From contig NZ_JAPKNI010000001.1 of NCBI RefSeq assembly GCF_026343955.1, positions 186,001-250,000 on the forward strand: a DNA stretch of 64,000 nt, read 5' to 3'. The notes beneath the pieces were generated by a model, which saw only the letters and a program-made list of their open reading frames with translations, was not told the DNA's origin and did no database searches. The position numbers and the translations under genes were made by a program. Position 1 is the stretch's first letter, and every line of letters starts with the position of its first letter. Below are positions 19,022 through 29,825 of the stretch, piece after piece. This stretch comes from Kaistia defluvii (GTDB lineage: Bacteria; Pseudomonadota; Alphaproteobacteria; Rhizobiales; Kaistiaceae).

Positions 19022-20242
19022 CTACTCGCCCATCGTCTCGATCGAGGCGAAGCCTTCGACCGGACCCGCCGCCTCGAACGGAGTCGTCACCTCGACGAAG
19101 CTGTCGGGATAGAAGCCGTTGAAATGGGTGCGCAGCGACAGCGAATAGGCGCCGATATGGCCGATCTCGATCCAGTCGCCCATGCCGATCGTCTCCGGCA
19201 GGTAGAAGGGGCGCGAGAGGATGTCGACGGAATCGCAGGTCGCGCCGCAGACGCGGAACGGCACGATCTTGTCGCCGTCGCCACTGCGCTGGCGGCGGGC
19301 GGGATCGGGCAGATGGCGCGCCGGCAGGGTGATCTTGCCGGTCCAGGAATCCGACAGCGACGACCAGATGCCATCATTGATGTAGAGCCGCCTGCCCTTC
19401 CGCAGCAGGACGCGCACCACGACCGAAAGGCAGCGCGCGACGATGACCCGGCCTGGCTCCGCCACCAGCGGCACGTCGCCAAAGCCCCATTCCTGCGCCT
19501 CGCGCACCACATCGGCGATCAGCGCGCCCGTTTCAGGCCGCACCACCTGCTTGCGCCGCGGATCGCTGCCATAGGCGGCCGGAAAGCCGCCACCGATGTC
19601 GAGCGCGGCGATATCGACGTCGGTGCGCGAACGCACCCAGGCAGCCGAAGCCAGCGCCCGCTCATAAGTGCCGGTATCCTCGACCTGGCTGCCGACATGG
19701 AAGCAGAGCCCGACCTTGAAGCCGAGCCTGCCGATCCGCTCGACCAGTTCGACCGCGTGTCCGGGCGCCGCGCCGAATTTCTTGGAAAGCTCATAGGCGG
19801 CGTGCCCGCGCGTCGCCAGGCGCACGAACAGGGTGATCTCCTCCGGGTCGAGATCGAGCGCCCGCACGATGCGGACGATCTTGGCGATCTCGTCCTCGTG
19901 GTCGAGGGCGATGACGCGGATGCCATAGGTCTCCAGCGCCAGCCGGATGTCCGATTGCGCCTTGACGGGATGCATGTAGAGAAGCTCGGCATCGGGCGCG
20001 ACGGCGCGGGCGGCCGCGAATTCGGCCGGCGACGCGACATCGAAGCAGTCGACCCCGGCATCTGCCAGCGTCCGCAGCACCAGCGGCTCCCCATTCGTCT
20101 TGACGGCATAGGCCATGCGTCCGGGAAAAGCGGATTTGAACGCCAGCGCATCGGCGCGAAGCACGCTCGGGCGGAAGCAGTAGAGCGGCTGATCCGGGCG
20201 AAGCTTGTAGGCTGCGTCGCGGGCGGTTTCGAAGCGATCCAT
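19022..20242 (-). CDS. Ornithine/lysine/DAP decarboxylase-type PLP enzyme (fold type III)
   Basis: Alanine-racemase-fold PLP enzyme of the group IV decarboxylase family; most likely ornithine decarboxylase making putrescine. The PLP lysine is in MAYAVKTN at about residue 48, the glycine-rich phosphate loop is DIGGGFPA, and CGATCDSVDIL resembles the active-site cysteine segment of ornithine decarboxylases. The ATG at 20242 (MDRFETARDAAYK) is used; the longer open frame upstream is not family-like. At 406 residues the length fits. DAP decarboxylase is less likely because the CDSVD block matches the ornithine branch. Confidence 0.88.
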   Translation of the reverse strand: MDRFETARDAAYKLRPDQPLYCFRPSVLRADALAFKSAFPGRMAYAVKTNGEPLVLRTLADAGVDCFDVASPAEFAAARAVAPDAELLYMHPVKAQSDIRLALETYGIRVIALDHEDEIAKIVRIVRALDLDPEEITLFVRLATRGHAAYELSKKFGAAPGHAVELVERIGRLGFKVGLCFHVGSQVEDTGTYERALASAAWVRSRTDVDIAALDIGGGFPAAYGSDPRRKQVVRPETGALIADVVREAQEWGFGDVPLVAEPGRVIVARCLSVVVRVLLRKGRRLYINDGIWSSLSDSWTGKITLPARHLPDPARRQRSGDGDKIVPFRVCGATCDSVDILSRPFYLPETIGMGDWIEIGHIGAYSLSLRTHFNGFYPDSFVEVTTPFEAAGPVEGFASIETMGE

Positions 20243-20316
20243 CGTTTCGCGGTCCCGTATGGCCGTTGGCCGGCCGACGCTACCAGCGCTCACCCGGGAC
20301 GGGAACCCCGATGGCG

Positions 20317-21378
20317 TCAGAGGGCGGGATTCTGCTGCACCGGCATGGCGGCCACTTCGTCCGACGCCTGGCGCGCCCGCAGGAAGCGCAGCGTGTGGGC
20401 GGCATCGTCCTGGCCAAGCGTCTGATAGGCGCGGACCAGCGTCTCGATAGCCTCGGCCGAATGGCCATGGCGGCGCCCTCGAATCGCGGCGATGGCCGCG
20501 AACGTCTCGTCGCTGACGCCGGCAGCCTTGCAAAGGACGGCAAGCGGCATGGTGTCGGGCTTGGCGATCATCCGCCGCACCAGCTCGACCGGCAGTCCGG
20601 CAGACTCGGCGAGCAAGCCCGCGACTTCCATCATCCGGTCTCCCGAAGCGACGGTGGCAATCACATCGGCGACCGCATTGGGAGCCGCGCCCCCGTCCTC
20701 GGAATGCCCGGGATCGGAACGTCGGTGCGGCCGCGCCGGAAAGGCGATGACGACGCCGCGCTCGGAGGACGGGTCGAACGAACGGCGAGAGCGCGGAACC
20801 GGCGGCGCGCATCGGATATCCAGCATCTGGCCACGTTCTTCCTGGTTCTCCCGGGCCGCGGCGTGGCGCTGCGCCAGCTTTTGCGTCGCCTCCTGGACCA
20901 GGATGGCCAGCCCGCGCTGCGAGAATCGCGCTCCCGGATTCTGCGCCAGCAGCCGCAGGATGGCGCGATCGCATCGATCGAGCAGGGCGTCGGAGACGGC
21001 TTCCGGAACCTGGGCGCGCATGGCGATGGCGCAGAGGCGGTCCTGCGGCAGGGTGGCGGCGAGCGCGGCGAGATCGGCCTCCTCGAACGCGAAGGACCGG
21101 CGCAGCACCGATTCAGCCACCTCGATCTCGCGCGAGGCGAGGAAGCGCAGAATCTCGGCCGGTGCATTCGGCAGATCCACAATCCGCTCGACCAGAAAGG
21201 TCCTCTCGTCGGGCCGCAGTTCGTCGAACACGCCGAGGATGATCTCGGAAAACAGCGCTGCCGTCGGCGGCGACACCGCCGCGCCGGCACTGCCGAACAG
21301 ATCGGTGATGGAGGCGAGCAGCTCGGCCCGCCGCGCCGGCGCGGTCTGGTGGGCAGCCTCCGTCCGGCGATCATCCAT
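20317..21378 (-). CDS. DUF2336 domain protein
   Basis: Cytoplasmic alpha-helical protein of 353 residues, restricted to alphaproteobacteria. Repeated Leu/Ala-rich helices (for example LLASITDLFGSAG, ILRFLASREIEVAESVLRRS, LLRLLAQNPGARFS) give a HEAT-like appearance. A Pro/Arg-rich low-complexity linker at about residues 190-235 separates N- and C-terminal helical parts. No catalytic motif is seen. It precedes the decarboxylase gene on the same strand with a 74-base gap, so co-transcription is possible. Function unknown. Confidence 0.8.
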   Translation of the reverse strand: MDDRRTEAAHQTAPARRAELLASITDLFGSAGAAVSPPTAALFSEIILGVFDELRPDERTFLVERIVDLPNAPAEILRFLASREIEVAESVLRRSFAFEEADLAALAATLPQDRLCAIAMRAQVPEAVSDALLDRCDRAILRLLAQNPGARFSQRGLAILVQEATQKLAQRHAAARENQEERGQMLDIRCAPPVPRSRRSFDPSSERGVVIAFPARPHRRSDPGHSEDGGAAPNAVADVIATVASGDRMMEVAGLLAESAGLPVELVRRMIAKPDTMPLAVLCKAAGVSDETFAAIAAIRGRRHGHSAEAIETLVRAYQTLGQDDAAHTLRFLRARQASDEVAAMPVQQNPAL

Positions 21379-21667
21379 GCTGGTTATCCGGCCCTGTTTT
21401 CATGCCGGGACGGTCGCAGCGAAACCATAAGAAACGATTGAGAGGCGCGGTTTCCGGAAGGTTACCGGGGAAGCCGGCATCTTTTGCGTCGATTTCGTTC
21501 CCCGGGGCGGGGAGTGAAATCCCGTTGACGATTGAGGCGGGAATGCAGCGGAACAAAGCCACTGCCGGGACGTTTTTCCACCGAGAGATTTGGGAGATTA
21601 TTCCACGGCTTAGCCCATTCATGGCAGGATTGCGCCGACTTAGCGGCGAAACCCGCCAATTGGGGCC
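21379..21667. other. Gap upstream of DUF2336 gene
   Basis: Nearly 290 bases. It must hold the promoter for the minus-strand DUF2336 gene and leads into the promoter of the plus-strand microprotein. Open frames on both strands here have neither ribosome sites nor family resemblance. Nothing else is seen. Confidence 0.4.
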
Positions 21668-21695
21668 TTGCCCGAAAGGACGATCGAGTTAATAC
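21668..21695 (+). promoter_or_regulatory. Candidate promoter of the microprotein gene
   Basis: TTGCCC, a 16-base spacer and TAATAC would place the transcript start near 21702, about 38 bases before the microprotein ATG at 21740. Confidence 0.4.
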
Positions 21696-21739
21696 TTAAG
21701 CTCGAAGTTGGGCGTGTAAGAGAGACCCGGGAGATGTCC

Positions 21740-21823
21740 ATGAGCCTCGCAAAACCGTTCCATCTGCTCGCCGTGAGCGCTGCTTTTCTGTTCGTCGCGG
21801 CAATCGTATTGGGAGCGATCTAG
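21740..21823 (+). CDS. 27-residue hydrophobic microprotein
   Basis: The frame encodes MSLAKPFHLL-AVSAAFLFVA-AIVLGAI: a short Lys/His-containing N terminus followed by one continuous membrane helix. GGGAG ends six bases before the ATG at 21740. Another in-frame ATG at 21734 overlaps the ribosome site and is less likely. A plausible promoter precedes it. Composition is strongly non-random for a membrane peptide and codon use is normal for the genome. Small single-helix proteins of this type occur in rhizobia as conserved hypotheticals, but no function is known to me. Confidence 0.6.
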   Translation: MSLAKPFHLLAVSAAFLFVAAIVLGAI

Positions 21824-21921
21824 GCGCTTTCCAAGGTATTTGTATCCTCGACAGCGTTCCTGAACGACAACAACCGAGCCATTGCTTGGCAGGTTGGGTT
21901 GTATTGTCAAATGGCAAGCAA

Positions 21922-22016
21922 GTCCCTCTCCCGCAAACGGGCGAGGGTCCTTTCGGATTTGGAGACGTCTGAGACCGGGCTGGAACCGCCCCTCTATCGC
22001 TCGCGGGAGAGGGTTT
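21922..22016. repeat. CTCTCCC-type palindromic repeat
   Basis: Two hairpin cores, CCCTCTCCCGCAAACGGGCGAGGG near the left end (read in parts) and CCTCTATCGCTCGCGGGAGAGGG at the right end, also pair with each other as outer arms. It belongs to the same family as the copies at 14902 and 49268. It lies between the microprotein gene and the 3' end of azlD. Confidence 0.7.
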
Positions 22017-22050
22017 GGTGTGGCTTTGCCAGCGATCGGCCTCCCCCTTC

Positions 22051-22371
22051 CTAAATCCCAAACACCCACCGGCTCGCCGCGACCACTCCCATGCCCGCGA
22101 AGGCCGCGAGAATGTCGCTGCGCCGCCAGAAATAGACGGCGGCGGTGGCCGCGAAGGCCGCATATTCAGCCGGGCCGCCATGCATGGCGATCGGGCCGAG
22201 GATGGAGCCCATGATGGCCAGCGGCAAGGCCCGCAACCAGGCCTCCACCCGTGGCGTCACCACCACGAAGCGCATCAGGAAGAAGCCAGCGATCCGCGTC
22301 AGATAGGCGGAGACCGCCATCGCCGTGACGATGATCGCGAAGCCGGCGGTGGTATTCGGATCGAGCGACAT
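22051..22371 (-). CDS. azlD: AzlD family branched-chain amino acid transport subunit
   Basis: Small integral membrane protein, 106 residues with three to four hydrophobic helices. It forms an AzlCD-type exporter with the upstream AzlC; in characterised systems (YgaZH, BrnFE) the pair exports valine, isoleucine, leucine and methionine. The ATG at 22371 is two bases beyond the azlC TAG, so the two are one transcript. The conserved RALPLAIMGSI segment of AzlD-like proteins is visible. Confidence 0.88.
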   Translation of the reverse strand: MSLDPNTTAGFAIIVTAMAVSAYLTRIAGFFLMRFVVVTPRVEAWLRALPLAIMGSILGPIAMHGGPAEYAAFAATAAVYFWRRSDILAAFAGMGVVAASRWVFGI

Positions 22372-22372
22372 G

Positions 22373-23098
22373 CTATTCGCCCCCCGGCTTCGAATCGGGA
22401 CCGGGGCTCCCATCGGAACGGGGCGCGAAGGCCGCGGCCAGGCTGCCCGCAAGGCCGCCGGCCAGCACGTGCCAGGAACCGCCGACGAAGCGGTCGCAGA
22501 CGATCGCCACCAGGCCGCCCACGACAAACGGCAACACGTCGCCCCTGCCCTTCCAGAAGCCACAGGCGAGAGACAAGAAGAACGCAGGCAGGAAGAAGTC
22601 GAGCCCGAGCCGGCGGGTATCGCCCAGAAGCTGGCCAAAGCCGGTTCCGGCGATCGTGCCGGCGACCCAGCCGACCATGCAGCCCAGCCCAAGGCCGGCG
22701 AACACGGCGACGTCCCGCCGTCCCGCATCGCGTTCCTGCATCGCGGCCGCCCAATTGGCATCGACCATCAGGAACATCGACGGATAGGCGATCCAGGGCG
22801 ACAGCCCGCGCATCCAGGGCTGCATCGCGGCCCCGAACAGGACATAGCGGGAATTCATGGCAATGACCGCCACGACCACGGCGACCAGCAGGTCGGGCGC
22901 GCCCCAGGCATGCAGCGCCAGAAGTTGCGCCGTGCCGGCATAGACGAAGACGCTCATCGACGCCGCGCCCAGGATCGAGATCCCGACCTGGCCGGCCAGC
23001 ACGCCGAACACGACGCCGAAGGCGACCATGCCGGGGAAAAGCGCAAGGCCTTCGAGGAAGCCGCGGCGAAAGCCGGTGGCGGTGAATGTGGCCGACAT
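22373..23098 (-). CDS. azlC: AzlC family branched-chain amino acid exporter
   Basis: Large subunit of the AzlCD exporter, 241 residues with about six to eight membrane helices. Family features include GFLEGLALFPGMVAFGVVFG near the N terminus (shown here in full at 20 residues), MNSRYVLFGAAMQPW and FMLVDANWA-like segments. The ATG at 23098 is preceded by GGAAG at seven bases; the open frame to a TTG at 23134 is not needed. It lies just downstream of the methionine operon, which is suggestive because related exporters also move methionine, though co-regulation is not shown. Confidence 0.9.
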   Translation of the reverse strand: MSATFTATGFRRGFLEGLALFPGMVAFGVVFGVLAGQVGISILGAASMSVFVYAGTAQLLALHAWGAPDLLVAVVVAVIAMNSRYVLFGAAMQPWMRGLSPWIAYPSMFLMVDANWAAAMQERDAGRRDVAVFAGLGLGCMVGWVAGTIAGTGFGQLLGDTRRLGLDFFLPAFFLSLACGFWKGRGDVLPFVVGGLVAIVCDRFVGGSWHVLAGGLAGSLAAAFAPRSDGSPGPDSKPGGE

Positions 23099-23231
23099 GG
23101 GATTGCTTCCGGGACGGACAGCCGGGGACGACAAGGGTTGTCCCTAGCGGATTCAAGGATCAGTTGCCAGCGCGCGTTCGCGCAACCGGAGTTGCGTGCC
23201 GCCCCTGTCGACGGCATGCAGCCGGATGGGC

Positions 23232-25903
<2,672 letters not shown>

Positions 25904-25907
<4 letters not shown>

Positions 25908-26977
25908 GAGGCGAGTTCAAACGGTTCGAGGCCGGAAAGGCGCAATTTGGGAGAGACGGTGGGCAGGACGCGCGGCGCGAGCCCCTTGACCGCTTCGGCG
26001 ATCGCATGGATGTGGTCGGGCGTCGTGCCGCAGCATCCGCCGACGACGTTGACCAGGCCGGACTGCGCGAACTCGCCGACCAGCACGGCCATGGCGGCCG
26101 GGCTCTCGTCATATTCGCCGAACTCGTTCGGCAGGCCGGCATTCGGATAGGCGCAGACCAGCGTATCGGCGACGCGCGCAATCTCGTCGATATGGGCGCG
26201 CATCTCGCGGGCGCCGAGCGCGCAATTAAGGCCGATCGAAAACGGCCGCGCATGGCGCAGCGAATACCAGAAGGCGGTCGGCGTCTGGCCCGAAAGCGTG
26301 CGGCCGGACAGGTCGGTGATCGTGCCGGAAATCATCACCGGCAGTTGCACGCCCTTTTCCTCGAACACGTCCTCGACGGCGGCGACCGCCGCCTTGGCGT
26401 TCAGCGTGTCGAAGATCGTCTCGATCAGGATGATGTCGGCGCCCCCATCGACCAGCCCGCGCGTCGCCTCGGCATAGGCGTTGCGAAGCTCGTCGAAGGT
26501 AACCGCGCGAAAGCCGGGATTGTTGACGTCGGGCGAGATCGAGGCGGTACGGTTGGTCGGCCCGATGGCGCCGGCGACGAAGCGCGGCCGCCCCGTCGCG
26601 GCGGCGACCGTATCGGCCGCCCGCCTGGCGACCCGGGCGCCCTCGCGGTTCAGTTCGTAGGCGAGTTCCTCCATGCCGTAATCGGCCTGGGCGATCGTGG
26701 TGGACGAGAAGGTGTTGGTCTCGACGATGTCGGCGCCGGCCTCGAAATACTGGCGGTGGATGCCTTCGATGGCGTCCGGCTGCGTCAGGATGAGCAGGTC
26801 GTTATTGCCCTTGAGGTCGCGCGGCCAGTCCTTGAAGCGCTCGCCGCGGAAATCCGCTTCCGAGAACTTCAGCTGCTGGATCATCGTGCCCATGGCGCCA
26901 TCGAGCACGAGAATGCGCTCGGAAGCGGCGCGCTTCAGGTCGGCAGATCGCCTGTCCTGGTCCGTACTCATTGCCAT
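25904..26977 (-). CDS. Homocysteine S-methyltransferase domain, N-terminal part of split MetH
   Basis: Zinc-dependent homocysteine-binding barrel of methionine synthase, 357 residues. It starts near [10 protein letters not shown], has TNTFSST and GLNCALGA (first zinc cysteine), and ends with [13 protein letters not shown], which supplies the paired zinc cysteines. It stops shortly after [13 protein letters not shown], exactly where a fused MetH would continue into VNIGERTNV. The next gene begins four bases earlier in another frame. Whether this is a stable split or a frameshift cannot be decided from one sequence. Confidence 0.93.
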
Positions 26978-26981
26978 TACC

Positions 26982-27416
26982 TCACTCCTGTTCCGGCACT
27001 GGCGCCCACGGATTGATGAGCGCCACGCCCGTATCGTTCATGTCGGCGACGTTTCGCGTCACCAAGGTCATTCCATGCGCCAAGGCCGTCGCCGCGATCA
27101 GCGTGTCGATCACCGGGCGCGGACGCGCCGCGCTGAGCCGGCCCCAAAGATCGGCGATCGTCCCATCAATCGGAAGCAGCCGGTCGGCATAGACGTCCTC
27201 GATCTCCGCGATCCATTCGTCCAGACTATCCGCTGCGCGTACATCCGTCCGACGACGCGCCTCGGCACCCTTTCGCAACTCGCCAAGCGTCAGCACGCTC
27301 AGGCAGACATGACGCTCCCGTATCGAAACGAGGAAGCTCGTTACGTTACCATCCGGCCGGGGGCGCCTCGCCTCCGAGACGACGTTCGTGTCGAGCAGAA
27401 ACCCGGCGTCACTCAA
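26982..27416 (-). CDS. PIN-domain toxin (VapC/FitB-like)
   Basis: Probable ribonuclease toxin, 144 residues. Acidic PIN residues are visible: LLDTN near the N terminus (first Asp), [11 protein letters not shown] (Glu), [11 protein letters not shown] (Asp) and TRNVADM (Asp/Asn region). The frame begins with TTG at 27416, overlapping the antitoxin stop by eight bases; LLDTN lies within the first eleven residues and no ATG fits better. Weak start plus overlap would keep toxin output below antitoxin output. It lies four bases upstream of the metH homocysteine-domain gene. Confidence 0.9.
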   Translation of the reverse strand: MSDAGFLLDTNVVSEARRPRPDGNVTSFLVSIRERHVCLSVLTLGELRKGAEARRRTDVRAADSLDEWIAEIEDVYADRLLPIDGTIADLWGRLSAARPRPVIDTLIAATALAHGMTLVTRNVADMNDTGVALINPWAPVPEQE

Positions 27417-27654
27417 GATCGATATCTCGCGGAAGGTCCTTCGACCGCTCGATATCGATGTCGAACCTTGGGCCGTCTATCAGGAAGTCGACGAAATTTC
27501 TCCGCTTCTTCGCCAATGCCTCGTATTCGTCAATCGAGACCACCACGGCCCGCGCCTTGCCGTGACGCGTGATCGTCTGCGGCCCCTCGCTGATGGCGCG
27601 GTCGATGACCTCGCTTAGCTTCGTCTTCGCTTCCTGCACTTGCCACGACGCCAT
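27409..27654 (-). CDS. Phd/YefM-type antitoxin
   Basis: Antitoxin partner of the PIN toxin, 81 residues. The N terminus MASWQVQEAKTKLSEVIDRA is the Phd/YefM DNA-binding fold, with ITRHGKARAVVVS following; the C-terminal Asp/Arg-rich tail (DIDIERSKDLPRDI) would wrap the toxin. The ATG at 27654 has GGGAG eight bases upstream; the ATG-like start three codons earlier is not needed. A palindrome and a possible -10 lie just upstream, so the pair probably has its own autoregulated promoter inside the methionine operon. Confidence 0.9.
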   Translation of the reverse strand: MASWQVQEAKTKLSEVIDRAISEGPQTITRHGKARAVVVSIDEYEALAKKRRNFVDFLIDGPRFDIDIERSKDLPRDIDLE

Positions 27655-27682
27655 CCGCTGCACTCCCGCCGATCAAACCGAC

Positions 27683-27709
27683 CATAAATATAGTCGTTCT
27701 GACCAGAAC
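27683..27709 (-). promoter_or_regulatory. Candidate promoter/operator of the toxin-antitoxin pair
   Basis: GTTCTG-AC-CAGAAC at 27696-27709 is a perfect 14-base palindrome. On the minus strand it is followed at once by GACTATATTTATGG, which contains a TATATT -10-like hexamer. The site lies between metF (stop at 27721) and the antitoxin start, as expected for Phd-type autoregulation. Confidence 0.5.
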
Positions 27710-27720
27710 TTACATCCGCC

Positions 27721-28653
27721 TCACGCGGCCGCCTCTGACTTGGACACGGACGCCGTAACCGGCCGCATGCCGAGCAAATGGCAGATCGCGTAGACGAGGT
27801 CGGCGCGGTTCATCGTGTAGAAATGGAACTCGTTGACGCCGCGGTCGACCAGGTCGAACACCTGCTCGGCGCAGACCGCCGCCGCCACAAGCTGGCGCGT
27901 CGAGGCGTCGTCCTCCAGGCCTTCGAAGCGCGCCGCGAACCAGGACGGAATGCTGGCGCCGGCCTTCTCCGCGAACTTTGCGGTCTGGGTGAAATTGATC
28001 ACCGGCACGATGCCGGGCACGATCGGGATGGTAATGCCCGCCGCCGCCGCGCGGTCGAGGAAAGCCGCGTAGAGATCGTTGTCGAAAAAGAACTGGGTAA
28101 TGGCGCGCGTCGCGCCGGCGTCGACCTTGCGCTTCAGATTGTCCAGCTCCGTCTGCCAGTCGCGGCTTTCGGGATGGCGTTCGGCATAGGCGGAAACCGA
28201 GATCTCGATCTCCGGATGGCGGCGGCGGATGGCCGTCACCAGGTCGGAGGCCTGAGCGTAGCCTTCGGGATGCGGCTGGTAGACCGTGCCGATGCCGGCG
28301 ACCGGATCGCCACGCAGCGCCACGATGTGGCGCACGCCCGTCTCGGCATAGCCGTCGACGACCGCGTCGATCTCGGCCTTGCTGGCGCCGACGCAGGTCA
28401 GATGCGCCGCCGGCTTCAGCGCCGTTTCCTTGAGGATGCGCGACACGGTGGCATGCGTGCGCTCGCGCGTCGAACCGCCGGCGCCATAGGTCACCGAGAC
28501 GAAGGACGGCGAGAGCGGCGCCAGCCGCTCGATCGAGGTCCACAGCGTCTCTTCCATCGCTTCCGTCTTGGGCGGAAAGAACTCGAACGAGACCTTCAGC
28601 CCCGATGCGCCGATACCATTGCGGCTCGCCCGATCGATCGTCTCACGCATCAC
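27721..28653 (-). CDS. metF: 5,10-methylenetetrahydrofolate reductase
   Basis: Flavoprotein that reduces 5,10-methylene- to 5-methyl-tetrahydrofolate, the methyl donor for MetH. The 310 residues contain VSFEFFPPKTE at the N terminus with the catalytic glutamate, VSVTYGAGGSTRERT, ALRGDPV and NEFHFYTMNRADL, all MetF signatures. Its ATG overlaps the stop of the upstream ArsR-methyltransferase gene by four bases. Genes metF and metH flank the toxin-antitoxin pair and form one pathway. Confidence 0.97.
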   Translation of the reverse strand: MMRETIDRASRNGIGASGLKVSFEFFPPKTEAMEETLWTSIERLAPLSPSFVSVTYGAGGSTRERTHATVSRILKETALKPAAHLTCVGASKAEIDAVVDGYAETGVRHIVALRGDPVAGIGTVYQPHPEGYAQASDLVTAIRRRHPEIEISVSAYAERHPESRDWQTELDNLKRKVDAGATRAITQFFFDNDLYAAFLDRAAAAGITIPIVPGIVPVINFTQTAKFAEKAGASIPSWFAARFEGLEDDASTRQLVAAAVCAEQVFDLVDRGVNEFHFYTMNRADLVYAICHLLGMRPVTASVSKSEAAA

Positions 28654-29654
28654 GCCGTCTCCAACCCCTTCGAAGCTCCGGCAACGACAAAGCGCGGATC
28701 GCGCGCCAGCCAGAGCGTGACTGTCAATTGTTCCGCCGCGGACTTGGCCGCGAGATCGGTCGCCTCTTCGAGCACGAGTCCCGCCTGCTCGATCCAGCCC
28801 CGCATCACCTCATGCGAGAAGCCGAGACGGCGATGCGCATGACGCTCGCGCAGAAATTCCAGCCCGTGCGGGGCAAAGTCGACCACCAGCAGCCGGCCGT
28901 TCGGGCGCAGCACGCGCGCGGCTTCCGCCAGCGCCACGGCCGGATCGTCGAGATAATGCAGCACCTGGTGAATCGCCACGAGATCGAAGCTGTCGCGCGG
29001 CATGGGCAGCTTCATGATGTCGCCATGGCGGATCTGCGCGTGGTTGACGCCGGCCTTGTCGAGATTGGCCCGGGCGACCGCGAGCATCGCCGTCGAGGAA
29101 TCGATGCCGACGCCCTTGTGATAGAGCGGCGCCAGCAATTCCAGCATCCGCCCGGTGCCGGTCCCGATATCGAGGAAGCTGTCGATCGGCCGGGTGCCGA
29201 GGATCGCCCGCATCGCCGCCTCGACGGCCGTATCCGGTACATGCAGCGAGCGGATGGTGTCCCAGTCGGCGGCGTTCTCGGTGAAATAGCGGGCGGCATT
29301 CTGCGCGTGCTCGCGCTTGACGCCGGCGAGCCATTCACGATCGCGCGCCAGCGCGGTGTCGGCGGGATCGGCGAGAGCCACCAGATCCTGCACCAGCCGC
29401 CTTTCGGCGCCGGATTCGGAGATGCGGTAATAGACCCAGGCGCCTTCGGGATTGCGCTCGATGAGCCCGGCTTCGGTCAGGAGCTTCAGGTGGCGCGAGA
29501 TGCGCGGCTGCGACTGGCCGAGAATCGCGGTCAGGTCCTTGACGGAGAGTTCGCCTTCAAACAGCAGCGCCAGGATGCGATAGCGCGTCGTCTCGCCCGC
29601 CGCCTTCAGCGCCGTGATGATCGCGTCTGTCGAAAGAGCCGCCTGGCCCACCAT
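28650..29654 (-). CDS. ArsR-type regulator fused to a SAM methyltransferase (SahR-like)
   Basis: The 334-residue protein joins an ArsR winged helix (about residues 8-90, with LKAAGETTRYRIL and SQPRISRHLKLL as recognition helix) to a class I methyltransferase (FLDIGTGTGRMLE is the SAM loop, then VVDFAPH). From what I recall, SahR regulators of the SAM cycle in proteobacteria are ArsR-family repressors responding to S-adenosylhomocysteine, and some alphaproteobacterial members carry this fusion. Position before metF-metH and the palindrome in its promoter support that role. The ATG at 29654 has GGAG eight bases upstream; the TTG at 29678 is rejected. Confidence 0.85.
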   Translation of the reverse strand: MVGQAALSTDAIITALKAAGETTRYRILALLFEGELSVKDLTAILGQSQPRISRHLKLLTEAGLIERNPEGAWVYYRISESGAERRLVQDLVALADPADTALARDREWLAGVKREHAQNAARYFTENAADWDTIRSLHVPDTAVEAAMRAILGTRPIDSFLDIGTGTGRMLELLAPLYHKGVGIDSSTAMLAVARANLDKAGVNHAQIRHGDIMKLPMPRDSFDLVAIHQVLHYLDDPAVALAEAARVLRPNGRLLVVDFAPHGLEFLRERHAHRRLGFSHEVMRGWIEQAGLVLEEATDLAAKSAAEQLTVTLWLARDPRFVVAGASKGLETA

Positions 29655-29710
29655 GATCAAAGCTCCGCCGCTCGACAAGGACGGCGAAGGTCATCCGTCA
29701 AGCTGACGGA

Positions 29711-29743
29711 AGATATAAACATATCTTTATATCTGTAAAGAGA
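29711..29743 (-). promoter_or_regulatory. Palindromic operator and promoter of the methionine-cycle operon
   Basis: AGATATAAA-CATATC-TTTATATCT (29711-29734) is a perfect 9+9 inverted repeat in an otherwise GC-rich gap. On the minus strand TTTACA, a 16-base spacer and TATATC frame it, so the operator fills the space between -35 and -10. Immediately downstream, TCCGTCA-AGC-TGACGGA (29694-29710) can form a leader hairpin. The arrangement predicts repression by the ArsR-methyltransferase encoded next. Confidence 0.7.
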
Positions 29744-29773
29744 ATTGTCGGACGTCGGCGCGCCTTCCCCCAA

Positions 29774-29804
29774 ACGAAAAGGGCGGCGCCTATGGCGCCG
29801 CCCC
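29774..29804 (-). terminator. Rho-independent terminator of the catalase gene
   Basis: On the minus strand GGGCGGCGCC-ATA-GGCGCCGCCC is followed by TTTTCGTTT. The perfect ten-pair stem starts 23 bases after the catalase stop. Confidence 0.85.
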
Positions 29805-29825
29805 TTCCCCGGGATGCGAATAGTT

